Made by a program: the position numbers and the translations under genes
Origin: Niebla homalea
Taxonomy: Eukaryota; Ascomycota; Lecanoromycetes; Lecanorales; Ramalinaceae
Length of the DNA: 64,000 nucleotides
NCBI GenBank assembly: GCA_019925105.1
Contig: JAHGAU010000004.1
Span: 1,178,001-1,242,000, forward strand
Reading direction: 5' to 3'
Notes under the pieces: generated by a model
What the model saw: the letters and a program-made list of their open reading frames with translations, nothing else
Told to the model about the DNA's origin: nothing
The model's database searches: none
Shown: positions 1-10,640 of the stretch, one piece after another
How the letters are laid out: each line of letters starts with the position of its first letter
Numbering within the stretch: the stretch's first letter is position 1

Positions 1-280
1 ACGTTTTAATATACGTATTTTATTAATTTTAATTCCTTTATTTATTTTAAGTATTATCCGGCTTATTATTATTATATTACCCGTACATGTCGTTGCCGTT
101 TCTATTAATATAGGTTATTTACCCGTTTATTACCTTATTCTTAATTATTATATTATTTCTACTTATCATACTTAATATACTTCTCTTACTATTACTAGAG
201 CTATACGTATACGCATCGTTTTGGACCTCTGGGGTCCCTTTGTTCGTCGCCATTCTAAGTCTCAACCAATTCATAAGGTA
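1..280 (-). mobile_element. LINE copy A, 5' end only (runs off window)
   Basis: This is the 5' end of a non-LTR retrotransposon on the minus strand. The ORF1 start codon lies at 253, and the first residues match the MATNKGTPEV start seen in the other LINE copies of this window (B, C, D, F, G, H). The rest lies left of the window. The leader upstream of the ATG is about 20-30 bases in copies whose ends are fixed by target duplications, so the element edge is placed at about 260-280 by analogy. The sequence is strongly RIP-mutated and closely resembles the corresponding part of copy G near 49640-49903. It appears to have inserted into the integrase C-terminus of the gypsy element to its right. 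Confidence 0.85.
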
Positions 281-299
281 AATTTAATAAATAATAGTG

Positions 300-1280
300 A
301 GGAATAAATAATACGTTTATATTTTAATTTTATTATTAATTTTAAAGGATCCTATAAATCGGGGCGTAAGCTTTTTACTTAATTACTTTAACTTAAGGTT
401 TTTAATATTCAATATTATTAAATTATTAACGTTATATAATTTTAACTTATATTTTTTATTATACGTTTTTTAAGTTAATTTAATAATATAACGTTATTAA
501 TCCGTTAATATTAATTGTATTTTATGTAATATTTTAACTTTATTTTTTATTATAAGTATTTCCTTTTCTATAAATTTATCCTTACGTTTAAAATAAATAT
601 CTAACTTATAATTATATATCGTTATAAAGAGGCTATAGCTTAAAGTTAAGTATTTTAAGTTTATAAGTAAATTTAATTAAGAAAAATAGCTTTATTTAAT
701 TTACTTACTCGGAATTAATGAAAATCCTTAAATATTATTTAAGGTTTTAATTTTAACGCTTTATTTAATTATCCGTTTACGGATAGAAAACGGTACTTAA
801 TTTACGTTTTATTTTTACGTAATAATATATTAAACTTTAGAATTTATTAATAAATAAAAACCTTTAATTAATTATAATTTTATCCGGCATATTATACTAT
901 AATACGATTTCTTTAAAGAAAAGGTCCGTTAACGTAACGGTATCGATTTATTTTATAACGGAAAGGTATCTATATATTTTTATATATTTATTTACGATTA
1001 TTAAAATCGAATTATAAACGTTATCCTTAACCTTAATTATAAGTAAACCGATAATAAAATCTATATTAAGTTCTTTCCAGGGTACGGCCGGTTAAAAGAA
1101 TAAAATAAATTTATTATAAAGGCGGTAACGTAATACCTTAATCCTTTAATAAATATCGTACGTTTTAATATAATTATTAACTTAAGCCTTTAAGCCGTCA
1201 TAATAATATTTATGGGTTAAGAGCTTATAAGTCTTTTTGGCTTTAAAGTAATTTATTAACGGATTATTATAATACTTATT
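300..1280 (-). pseudogene. Gypsy integrase relic
   Basis: Read on the minus strand from 1280, the sequence gives an integrase-like run. Segments such as KTYKLLTHKYYYDGLKA and TYDIY followed by RIKVLRYR correspond to the zinc-binding H-H-C-C region. PWKELNIDFIIGL and VYNSILIIVNKY correspond to the catalytic core around the first and second acidic residues. Near 385-337 the segment KKLTPRFIGSFKI matches the conserved C-terminal motif of gypsy integrases. Several Cys and Asp codons have been changed (for example Cys to Tyr, Asp to Asn) and Gln codons have become stops. The frame is cut at the junction with LINE copy A. Not functional. Confidence 0.85.
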
Positions 1281-2439
1281 AATTAACTTTTCTTTAACCG
1301 TTTTATCCCGGGGAATATATATATAACTTTTATAAGTAATAAGGTTATTAAGATTATGTTTTAAATATTATTATAACTTTAATAAGAATACGTTGGCGTT
1401 ACGTTATTATCCTTAATTTTATATATAAATATATTATTAACCTATAGATCCTTAATAAATAACTTAATTAACTTAAATTCCTCGTAAAGCTTTTTAAGTA
1501 ACTATTAAATCTTTTTTTACGGAATAATAATTTAAATACCTTTTAAAGTAAATAATAATTAATAATTAATAACCGCTGTCCGCCAGCGTTCCGCCGATTT
1601 ATTGGATTAAAGTATAAACTTATTTTATAAGGTAAATAATAAAATAATATTAAAAAGTAAAATTCCTTTATAATTTAAACGTTTTAATAAAGGATTAATA
1701 AGGTTTATTTTACTTTAACGATAAAATACTTTAAAATTATAATTAATAAGTTTTAAAACCTATTTAATTTAACGCGGGCTTAACGCCGGTTATTTTATAA
1801 ATTTCCGAAAATTATTATAATCTATTTATACTTAAATAGCTTTAAGGCTCCCTTTTAAATAATACCGCTATTACTTAAACGTTATAACGATAATAAGGAA
1901 CTCTTAATTATACGTTTTATAATTCTATTTAATAAAGGTTATTTTTCTAGATTAATACGTAATTAAACATTAATAACCCTCCTTAAATTATTAAAATAAG
2001 ATATTTACGATAATAAAATTAAATATATCGGTTTTTATTTTTACCCTCCGTTTATATTAAAATAATAAAATAATAATATATTAATAAATATTTTACGGAG
2101 CCGGCGGAACGCCGTATTAACCGTATTATTTTACTTTAACGGGCTAGCTTTCTTCCCTTCTTTATTACCTTTAAGTAAATTAATTAAAAACTTAATTATC
2201 CTTAAATATTTATAAATAAAATAATAATAAAAATTTATAAAACTTAAAAAGACCTATATTTCCCGGTAGGTTTTCAGGATAAATTAGTTTTTAATCGTTT
2301 AAATACGCTTTTATTTTATTTAAATCCCTTTAATAAAAATAATAAACCTTAAGAATTTTACTTAAATAATATTAAATTAATATTTCTTAAGATTAACGTA
2401 AAGTTAAAATTAATAAAGTTACTTAAAAACTTATTAAAT

Positions 2440-2990
2440 ATAACGTTAATAATCCGCCGGATTCTTATTAAATATTAAAATATTATTTAAATAAACTATA
2501 TAAGTAATATCGATAAAATTAATAAAAATATAATTAATATAAATTTAAAAAATCGTTAAAGTATTAATTAACTTAAATAATATAATGAAATACTTAAAAT
2601 AACCGTAACGCGTATAAAATACCGTTTTTTACTTATTACCGGACTTAATCCGTAACCGGTAATAAGTATCCTTAAGGTTTAATTTAAAAAGGGTTGAAAG
2701 TTATTTAACCGATTAAAGATTTTAATAATTAAGGATAATAAATATCGATTTTTAACTATAACCATATTTAATTTACGGTAATTAATATAGAAATAAAAAC
2801 TATTATCCTTCTTAAATATAAAAAGGATCGGGGCGTTTACGGGCGACGTTAAGTAATAAATTTAACCTTAAACTATAATATCCTTAAGATACCGCCGGAG
2901 CTCCGTAAACTTTATTTAAGATAAGTTATATAAAAAATTATATAATAACTCTTTATTATTTAAGTTAATAAAGTAATCCCCTTATTTTAA
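2440..2990 (-). pseudogene. Gypsy reverse transcriptase relic
   Basis: The minus strand from 2981 reads as a gypsy reverse transcriptase. It has a YNLS..ELRRYLKDII-like N-terminal segment, then SPVNAPILFIFKKDNSFYF (family pattern SPxGAPILFVxKKDGxLR), then YRKLNMVIVKNRYLLSLI (family pattern DYRxLNxxTVKNRYPLPLI). After a frame change the catalytic motif region reads TYIVYLNNILIFNKNP at about 2500-2465. The family motif YLDD has become YLNN here, a G-to-A change on the coding strand that RIP can produce. Multiple stops make it non-functional. Identification rests on several adjacent motifs in the correct order. Confidence 0.9.
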
Positions 2991-4549
2991 TTCAGGTAAG
3001 GTATTAATTATATTATTAAAAAAAATATTTATATATTTACTTAACTCCTTTAAGACGCTTTAATTAATAAAGTCTTTTATAGTATTTATACGTATTAAAT
3101 TACTTTAAAGGATTTACGGTATTTTTAAGCGTTCCGTCGTTATATTAATATAAATAATTATAAAAACCTTATTAATCTCCGTTAAATTTTAATTAAAGTT
3201 ATAAATACTATTAATCTATAACTTATAAAAATTAACCTTAAAACGCTATTTATTTATTATTAAATCGATTATTATTTATAAGGTACGTAAAACTAATAAA
3301 TTAAGGATTACGTTTAAACTTTCTTAATTAATAACGTAAAAAAGTATTTTATATTATTTTTATTACTTTTAATTATTAATTGAATAATATTATAATTAAT
3401 AAGCGTTATAATAAAAGATCTATTTATTATTAAGAAGAACCGTTTACGGTAAAACGGCGGGGGTTAACTATAAATTTTATTAAACCGTATATACTTATAA
3501 AATTAAATTTATTTAAGCTTAAATATTAATTAATATATTTAATAATTAAGGATTATCTTAAAAACTTACTTAATCCTTAATAATAAAGGCCGGATATACC
3601 TTTAATTATCTTTTTATTAATTTTAACCTTAAAACGCTGTTGAAATTTTATTATTTTTTAATATATTATCCTTTTTATAAGATTTTACGTTTATTATTAA
3701 AACCTTATTTTGTAAAACGGTAAAGCAATCGGATATATAATAACTTTTTTTATAATATATATAATACTTAACGTTCTTATTTACTTTAAAGGTAACGTTA
3801 TAATTTTTAAATATAATTTTACGCTTTTAACCGTAAAAATTAATTTTAATAAAAGTATACGGCGGCTTTAAGCTATTAAAATTAAATTTAAATATTTTAT
3901 TTTTAAAAGATTTACCCTTATTAACTTTTTAATTATTATTAATAATATACTTTAAGTTATTCTCTTATATAATTGCCGCTATTATAATATCGTCCTGGGT
4001 TCTTAATACTTTATTAATTATAAGGATTTTAATTTTAAGTTCCGGTAAAAGCTTTATAAAAAATATATAAATATAAAATTTATTTAATAATAATAATAAG
4101 TCTTCTTTTATAATCTTTAAAATACTATAAAATTACGTTATTTTTTAATTAAAGCATTACTTAATATCCTTAAACTATTTATAATAAGTAAACCGGCGGT
4201 TCTCCAGATTAATTATTAAATTTAAGAGTTTATCCTTAAGTTCTTAATAGTTTATTTTATTAATTTCCTTATCCGGTAAGTTAAAGATTTTATAAAAAAT
4301 AAACCTTAAATAAAAAATTACCTTTTTTCTTTTAATAAAGAAATACTTAGGATAAAACATAAATTATCTTTTTAAATTAATAAATTATATTTAATATTTA
4401 TCCTTAAATTTATTTTAATATAACTTAAGCTTTTCCGGATAAAAAGACTTATTTTTATAAAGTAAAATAAAAGCCGTTAACAATATATTATTAATATAAA
4501 ACTTAATAATAAAGTTAACATAAAGGAGAGTCCCTAAATATAAACCCTT

Positions 4550-4840
4550 ATATTACGTATTAACGCGGTTAAATATATACTTTTAATAAGTACGATTTTC
4601 AGCCTTAAGTTAATTAACTTTAGATTATAATTCTAAAAGTTAAGCTTATTAAGCCGTAATATTATAACGGTATTCTACCGCTTTAATTTACTTAACTATA
4701 ATAAGGGAATTCTTAATTAAAAAGTAAATATCGTTTTCTTATTTTAAGGTTTATTAAGTTAATTAAATATTTATTATAATAATAACGTTAGGCCTTTTCT
4801 TTAATAAGGAAGAAGAATTAAAATATTAAATTAACTCCAT
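4550..4840 (-). pseudogene. Gypsy Gag N-terminus relic
   Basis: An ATG at 4840 on the minus strand opens a reading frame (ME.I.YFNSSSL) interrupted only by TAA/TAG codons at places where Gln is plausible. It continues to about 4550 with heptad-like hydrophobic spacing (for example LELQSKVNQLKAENRTY if the stops are read as Gln), suggesting a coiled coil. It lies about 315 bases inside the proposed LTR start at 5155 and upstream of the reverse transcriptase, where Gag belongs. The Gag identity is positional; I saw no zinc knuckle. Confidence 0.5.
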
Positions 4841-4984
4841 TAACGGTACGCCGCCAGAATTAATAAAGGTAAATATAGAAAATATAACGTTATAGTCTAA
4901 ATACTTAAATACTACTTTAATAAGTAAGTTAATAATAAGATTAATTCTAAAGGAACTTAAAAAGAATTAAGGCATAACCTTTAT

Positions 4985-5155
4985 TTAAGGTAAAAATAAT
5001 AATTACCCCGCTTTACGCCTATTAAGTTACGGCTTATAAATAACGTATACCAAGGCCGTTACCAAGGCCCTTTACCAAGGCCTAACGGCCTACCTTAACG
5101 CAGCAGTATGGCGCACCACTATAACGCCGGCGCAGAGGTGGCGCTAGCTGCTAAC
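4985..5155 (-). repeat. Gypsy 5' LTR (GC-richer start preserved)
   Basis: On the minus strand the sequence begins TGTTAGCAGCTAGCGCCACC at 5155, a typical TG start for a fungal gypsy LTR. It is the only GC-rich patch of the element (about 5040-5155). It contains three spaced CCAAGGCC-type boxes and a TTATTTATAAG TATA-like segment at about 5030. The inner LTR edge was not fixed, because the partner LTR is missing. The LTR identity rests on position upstream of Gag and on the terminal TG. Confidence 0.5.
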
Positions 5156-5285
5156 AAAAACTTAATTAACCTTTATCTTTTAAGATTAATATATATTATT
5201 AACTTAAGGGCAATTTTAGTAATCGCTTATTCCACTTATTATTTATTACTTAATCCTTTATTAAATCGATAATGCCTTTATTATT

Positions 5286-5933
5286 TTAAGCTTTATTAAT
5301 AAGCCTAACCTTATTAAGAATAAGTTTAAATATAAGTTCAGCTTCAATCTCGTTATCGATATATATATTAGTAATGAACTTAGATATAAACTTAGCTACA
5401 ATATACGTATTAATACTTAAATCCCGATTAAGCTTACCCAAGAGCTTATTATCAAAGAACTCACCCGAGAGCTTACCATTAAAAAGCTTACTTAAAAGCT
5501 TATTATCAGAGAGCTTACTTAAAAGCTTACCTAAGAGCTCATCCAAGAATTTACTTGAGATCTTATTTAAGAGCTTATTTAAGAGTTTATTTAAGAGCTT
5601 ATCCAAAAGCTTATCCATAAGCTCATTAAAAAACCTATTAAAAAACTCGTTATTAAAGAACCTATTAAATAAATCACTTAAGAGCTTACGTAAAAGCTTA
5701 TTAAAGAGCTTACCTAAAAACTTATTAATAAATCCATTAATAATTTTATTAATAAGTTTATTAATAACGAGCTTTTTCTTACTTAAATTATATCTTATTA
5801 TATATAATCTCTATATGAGATTTATACCTTTTAGATATCTTACTAAATCGATAATACTCAAAGTGTTATTATTAAAATTACGATTACGGGTATTACCCCG
5901 CATAATACTCGAAAACCTCTTTAATAAATTCAT
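5286..5933 (-). pseudogene. Unrecognised Leu/Lys/Asn repeat protein, one internal stop
   Basis: The minus strand reads from a Met at 5933 to a stop at 5286-5288 (216 codons) with one interruption: TAG at 5811-5813, codon 41, which a single C-to-T change from CAG would create. The frame is also open upstream of 5933 for 30 codons without a Met. The N-terminal part is of mixed composition (MNLLKRFSSIMRGNTRNRNF). The middle is a degenerate run of KLLNKLLNK / NRFFNE units from a 12-base repeat, and the C-terminus is non-repetitive (KFITNIYIDNEIEAELIFKL). Leucine spacing suggests an amphipathic helical rod. CA dinucleotides are still present, unlike in the transposons around it. I do not recognise the family. 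The opposite strand (5374-6033) is also open, but its Leu/Ser/Lys-rich composition looks like a codon-aligned shadow. Host gene relic or chance product of the repeat cannot be decided from sequence alone. Confidence 0.4.
5430..5720. repeat. Degenerate 12-base tandem repeat (AAGAGCTTATTT)
   Basis: Imperfect copies of a unit close to AAGAGCTTATTT repeat with a period of 12, cleanest at 5565-5620. The period is a multiple of three, so it keeps frames open on both strands and explains the two overlapping open frames here. Confidence 0.8.
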
Positions 5934-6033
5934 ATTAAAAACGCGTATAACACCTTTAAATCCGTCCTTAATTATTAAACCTTTAAAATCCTTAAAAATA
6001 CCATTATTAAAAACTTCGTATGCTTATTTTTAA

Positions 6034-6371
6034 GATAATATTATCGTTGAATCAATAATTATAAGTTAATAATATTAGCTCCTCGCAAATATTACTAATA
6101 AAGTAATTTAATATCTTCCGTAAATAATTAAGGGGGTAAAAACTTACTCCTCTTAAAAGACATCCTTTCAAAAGCCCTTACCTTAAAAAAGGCCTTTATC
6201 CAAACCGCAAGATATTCTTAAAGCAGCCGTCTTTAGCGTTATATTATAAGGGCATTAAGCCTTATCTTATAAATTATAAAAATAAGAGTTTTAGGTAAAA
6301 TCTTAAAATACTATTAAAGTTAAAAAGTTATTATTAAATACTGACGACCTTTAATTATTATAATTCATGCA
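6034..6371. other. Gene-free stretch, little RIP
   Basis: No open frame or repeat match seen. CA and TG are present at roughly ordinary levels (for example around 6160-6200), so this appears to be single-copy sequence spared from RIP. Confidence 0.4.
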
Positions 6372-6480
6372 GATAGCATTATGCTTCCTATATAGATTAA
6401 ATAGACATACTTAATATACTTAATCTAGACCTACCCTATCCACTCTCATGCGTCCTTACGTCTGATACTTTATACCGTAC
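6372..6480 (+). repeat. Partial copy of LTR-like repeat R2
   Basis: The segment shares TAGCATTAT.CTTC and the ending CTC(A/T)TATGCGTC..T(A/G)CGTCTGATA with the fuller copy ending near 7600. Only the 3' part is recognisable. It has no internal coding sequence and is probably an LTR fragment. Confidence 0.4.
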
Positions 6481-6559
6481 CGGCCGGTGTAAGAAGAATA
6501 TAATCAAATCCCGTCTTATACTGTCCCGGTTGGGGGAGTAGATGTAATATACCTTTTAA

Positions 6560-7290
6560 AGGTATATTTTTAAGCTTTTCAAGAACCTAATCGATTTAAA
6601 AGTATTTAAATAAGAACTCGTAATAATAAGTCTTATTAAACCCGAGATTTTCGGCCTTATTTCTATAATAAAAATTTTTATAGAATAAAAGCGGTTTTTT
6701 AAGTTAATTATATTAAATTTATCTTACTTAAAATCGAATATAATAAAACTTAAATAATCTGCAGGATTTTAGGGATGAGTTAATAACTTATAATAAAATT
6801 CTTTTATATAAATATATTATTATTAATTATAATAAAAATATAAAAAAAAAGAAATATTCAATTTATATTATAATAAAGATATTAACGGATAACCTTATAA
6901 AGCTTTTATTACTATAGATATGGAATTTATAAAACTTTTAAGTTTTAAAAATCATAAACTTTAAAATAACCCCGTATTATAATATAACTTAAAAAACATT
7001 AGAGATATTATTTTTAAAAGTTTTAATTCTTGAAAATTATAATGTAAATTGGATATACGATAATTTTTCCGGGTTTATTTATTTTTACGATTTCTTTTAT
7101 TCTATTGACTTTTAATTTTTTTTTAAATATACACTTAATAATAATTATTTAATAAAATTATATATATTAATACCCGGAGCTTAAATAAGTATATATAAAG
7201 CTCCAGAATAATTTAAAATATAAAGGTTTTACTATTATTATTATTCTTAGGGTTATTGATTTTAGACCTGATTTTTATCCATAAATCCCA
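6560..7290. other. AT-rich stretch without gene
   Basis: RIP-like, low in CA/TG, with many short stops. No protein family or terminal repeat recognised. Confidence 0.4.
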
Positions 7291-7299
7291 ATATATTAA

Positions 7300-7605
7300 T
7301 AAATAATTAAAAGGTTACTATAATAAGGTTATCCAGGATCTATATTATTACCGTAATAATATTACGATTTTAAGGGGATATATTAACCTAAATATAAATA
7401 TAATAATAATATTATATAAAGTATTATTAAGCTGTTATATAAGCGGTATTAAAACACTATTATAGCGCGTATAAATATCATTACCTGGCCGTATATCTTA
7501 TATTACGTAAGTATTTCGTATAAATAGCATTATACTTCTCAAATAAATAAGAGGCAATCCATATATATATTATCTACTCTTATGCGTCGATGCGTCTGAT
7601 AAAAA
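7300..7605 (+). repeat. LTR-like repeat R2, copy 2
   Basis: This matches 38830-39105 over most of its length in the same orientation. Shared blocks are AAAAGGT.A.TATA, TATTATTAAGC(T/C)GTTATATAA, CGGTATTAA.AC and ATTACCTGGC(C/G)GTATAT. The length of about 300 bases, the dispersed repetition and the absence of coding suggest a solo LTR, but clear TG/CA ends and a target duplication were not found. Confidence 0.5.
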
Positions 7606-7649
7606 TGCTCTTGCCCTAAGAGTGATTTACCATGAAAAACACCATAGCA

Positions 7650-8446
7650 AGCTCCCTGGACGTAGAGAGTATATATATAAAGGTCCGAGCATAAGGAGAA
7701 GTCGGTATATAGGGTGGTTATTAAGTATTAAAGTAAGGTGGTAGTTATATGTAGGAAAATCGATAAAAATCAAGCCGGGCAATTATCGCAATTAAACGCG
7801 GGAAATAGTCGGGTTCTTTATGGGTGCTGGAAAGTTCAGAACCGTAATCGGTATTGCCGAAGTCCGAGTCTGTAGCCCGGTGGCCGTAAGTTGCTCCAGA
7901 AGTAGGCGTTGTAAGAGCAAAAGGCCTGCTGCTGGAGCTATATCAGCCCTACTGAGGGTGGTAACATTATGAAGATAACAGTGTCGTGGATGAACTTTAT
8001 AAGATAACGCATAATACGTAGGCCTATTTGTTTGTAGTCCACCTCTTTTTACTTGAGTCTTAGTGCAGGAGCACGCGGTGCCTCAGGTGCTTATTGCTGA
8101 ATCTTCTGCAATCGAAGTTGCTAAGGAAGTTGCTGTAGAGGTTATGGGGACGTGTTTATGTCTTACGGTCATACTAGAGTACAGAGGCTTTACCTGCTGC
8201 ATATCCGAATCTCTTTTCTAGCTCTTATATTTAAAGCTTTATACTCGTTTTGAGGCCTGCCTTTGCTGTCTCACGTATTTTTTCAGTATACCAAATCTGA
8301 GCTCCGCGTTTGAGATATTTATGTATGTTACGGGTCCACATTAATAAGACGTACGGTGAAGCTGAAGACGTCTTGGATAAGAGGATTAAACGTAATATCT
8401 TCTGACGGTATCTTCAAAGGCGGTGGCCTCGAGGGCTGCGGTATAG
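7650..8446 (-). pseudogene. GC-richer relic, possible copia Gag
   Basis: This is an island of ordinary base composition with CA and TG retained. On the minus strand, pieces look protein-like across several frames: PSRPPPLKIPSEDITFNPL at about 8430-8370, then after frame changes NEYKALNIRARKEIR and WYTEKIRETAKAGLKTSIKL around 8270-8200. Proline-rich lead-in followed by such segments is reminiscent of fungal Ty1/copia Gag, and the island lies directly inside a copia-like LTR (8629-9052, minus) where Gag should be. The frameshifts and stops rule out function. Gag identity is an inference from weak resemblance plus position. Confidence 0.35.
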
Positions 8447-8600
8447 ATTTAAGATCCCAATTCTTGGCTGCGCTAACCGGATTAAGTAAATAATTCACTT
8501 TTAATACTGAATTTATTAATCTTTTTTCTTGGTTTTTTAATATATATAGTAATTTTATACTATAAATAGAAAACTTAAGATCTTAATAAATCCCTATTAA
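8447..8600 (+). mobile_element. MITE core fragment (copy M4)
   Basis: This matches the internal part of the MITE at 36284-36690: AAGATCCCAATT, AACCGGATTAAGT.AATAAT, TTTAATATATATA, TATACTATAAATAG and the TCTTAATA....CCCTAT segment are shared in order. The G-rich and C-rich arms and the terminal inverted repeats are absent. It lies between the copia-like Gag relic and the LTR/primer-site junction. Confidence 0.65.
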
Positions 8601-8603
8601 TTT

Positions 8604-8620
8604 GCTCGATCCCTGCTACG
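8604..8620 (-). promoter_or_regulatory. Possible retrotransposon primer-binding site
   Basis: On the minus strand the sequence CGTAGCAGGGATCGAGC follows the LTR end (8629) by about eight bases. It resembles the complement of a tRNA 3' end (TGG-TAGCAG... pattern common in copia elements) with one or two C/T or G/A changes. Confidence 0.35.
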
Positions 8621-8628
8621 TATATATA

Positions 8629-9052
8629 TGTATTGTAGTGTTTTTGGTATTTATAGTGTTTTTGATCAACCTGTCTTAGGACCTGAGCTATATGGACCTC
8701 GCCGTCGAAGTACCCCCCGCCGTGGCCCGGCTACGGGGTAAAGCCAGGGCTAAAACCCCCCCGCAGAAGCTAGAAGCTGGGGCTATATATATAGAAGGAG
8801 TAAGCAGGTAAGCAATTTTATAAAGAGCCGTTATCCAAGTAGGTCCTTAATAATAAGATCTTAATAATAAGATGAAGAATTCGGGGATTTAACTAAGCTA
8901 ACTTATATAAATCTCTAAGCTCCCTTAGCGCGGCCTTTAAAGAGCCGCTTAGCCGAGCCGCTTAGCCGACCTGTGGCTATTTAATATCCGGTGAATTAAT
9001 TAATAGACTCTTAATAAATAATTAAATTAAATACTTCCAATATTGGATAACA
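8629..9052 (-). repeat. Copia-like LTR (424 bases)
   Basis: On the minus strand it starts TGTTATCCAATATTGG at 9052 and ends ...CACTACAATACA at 8629, giving TG...CA ends. Inside are GCCACAGGTCGGCTAAGCGG, a TTTATATAAG TATA-like box, and a GC-rich stretch (8690-8770) with a run of seven C. Part of it (8810-8990) recurs at 39205-39375 in the opposite orientation, showing it is dispersed. A primer-site-like segment follows immediately. RIP here is mild. Confidence 0.6.
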
Positions 9053-9374
9053 ACCTCGGATTTAGGCTTATTAATATATTAATTAAGAAATAGAAGTGTT
9101 CAATTATATAAATTATTAAATTTAAACGTTTTAAGCTTAATAAAATAATTGAAACGTCTTTAAAGCTATATAATATAAATATTAAACTTTAAAAAATAGG
9201 AAAAAAGTCTTTATTATTATATATTAATAATAAAAGTTCTTACCTCCTACAATCTAAAAGCGGCTTACATTTATTGAAAAGCAAGAAAAGTAAGCATATA
9301 ACCACTCTAAATCTTTAGTAGCTAACGTATTTTTAGACCTATTTTATTTAATATCCGGAACTCTTACTCCTTAC

Positions 9375-9617
9375 CTAATGGCAGCGAATATAATAAAGCT
9401 TACGATGAAAGTAGCGCTTTAGTTTTACTGTAAAAGGGCCGTTATATTTAGCTGATTTAAGGTAAATAGCAAGGGATATAAAGTAATAAATCATAAATAA
9501 TAAGTAAGAATAAAAGTTAAAGATTATATTTAAAAGGGCAAAGAGTATATAAGTTAACCTTAACTCGAACTTAAATAAAGGATTTACCTGAATTAAGCCC
9601 TTTTTTTGGTGAAACAT
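9375..9617 (-). CDS. Small hypothetical protein, 80 aa, doubtful
   Basis: An uninterrupted frame of 80 codons (starts MFHQKKGLIQVNPLFKFELR, ends YFHRKLYYIRCH). The middle is hydrophobic and could form one or two membrane segments; both ends are basic. The region retains CA/TG, so RIP is mild. There is no recognisable family or conserved neighbour. Open frames of this length occur by chance, so it may not be a gene. Confidence 0.2.
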   Translation of the reverse strand: MFHQKKGLIQVNPLFKFELRLTYILFALLNIIFNFYSYLLFMIYYFISLAIYLKSAKYNGPFTVKLKRYFHRKLYYIRCH

Positions 9618-9619
9618 TA

Positions 9620-10640
9620 TAGTTTAAATAATAAGCGCTTTATTATTTCTTTATATTTATATTTTTTTGAAAATTATTAATCCCCGATATAGATTATGTT
9701 TATTATTAAGTCTATTTTTGAACTATATAAATATAATATTAACGCTATTATTAAAAGCGATTTTTTTTATATTATAATTAAATCTTTAATTTCCGGTTTC
9801 TTTTATATTATAAATTATATATTAACGCTTAATACCTATATAATATTATGAATATCATAGAAAATTAACGTAATTACATTAAAAATCTTACGTTGAAAGT
9901 ACTTTTTATATTTAAAGTAATGCTTATTCCTTATATACTCCTTATATATTCTTATAGTTATTATTTTAAATATAGTAATTATCCTAAAAGCCTTATATTT
10001 AAATAAGGTTTTTTTATTTACTTTTTATATTTAAAACGCCGCCCGTTTCTTATATATTCTTTTAATTATTATTTAGAAAAATTATATATAAAAAAAATAA
10101 CTTAAGTATTAAGTAAATAGTTGATAAATCGGAGAAAATATTAATAATATTTGAACCTCATAAATATCTATTACTCACTTAAATATACCTTATATAATTA
10201 TGATTAAAAGAATAATATAAACGATAATTTTTAAATCCTTTTCAAAGGTAAAATTTATTAAGGTTTACCTTAACTTTTATTTTCTTATTATCCTTTAATT
10301 CTTTTCTATATTAAGAAATCCATTAAGCTTTGTAATTCTTTTAAAAAAAATAACTCTACGATTAAGAACGATAATATAAAAAATATAAAGTATTCTATTA
10401 TTCTTTATTAATTTATAAGGTTGAAAGTTTATAAGAACTATAAGAATTTCTAATTCTTTAATAGAAATAAATAATTAAGTAATTTATTATATACCGATAA
10501 GTATTTATAGCGGGGAGTATTATTAAAAAGTTATAGAATAAAGAATTCTTTACGGAATTAACTTTAAGGGGTATTTATTTTAACGTAATCAATATTATTT
10601 ACTTTTTTAAGACTATTAACCTTTATTATTATATTAAGTA
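9620..10640. other. AT-rich stretch without gene
   Basis: About 1 kb with no open frame, repeat edge or protein motif that I can support. CA/TG are reduced but not absent. Confidence 0.4.

Larger units (their letters stand above)
257..5155 (-). mobile_element. Decayed Ty3/gypsy LTR retrotransposon, 3' end cut by LINE A
   Basis: Minus-strand LTR retrotransposon in the usual gypsy order: LTR start (about 5155), Gag start (4840), reverse transcriptase (about 2990-2440), integrase (about 1280-300). Protein-like stretches are clear despite many TAA/TAG stops and frame breaks typical of RIP. No second LTR is visible at the left, because LINE copy A interrupts the element within the integrase C-terminal region. 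The missing 3' part would lie outside the window, beyond copy A. The long stretches between the named domains (1300-2440, 3000-4550) should hold RNase H, protease and the rest of Gag by position; I did not identify their motifs. RIP has left almost no CA or TG. Confidence 0.85.

Noticed and set aside
5374..6033. Plus-strand open frame of 219 codons rich in Leu, Ser and Lys
   Set aside because: It lies antisense and in register to the minus-strand frame at 5286-5933; the 12-base repeat keeps both open, and its composition is less protein-like.
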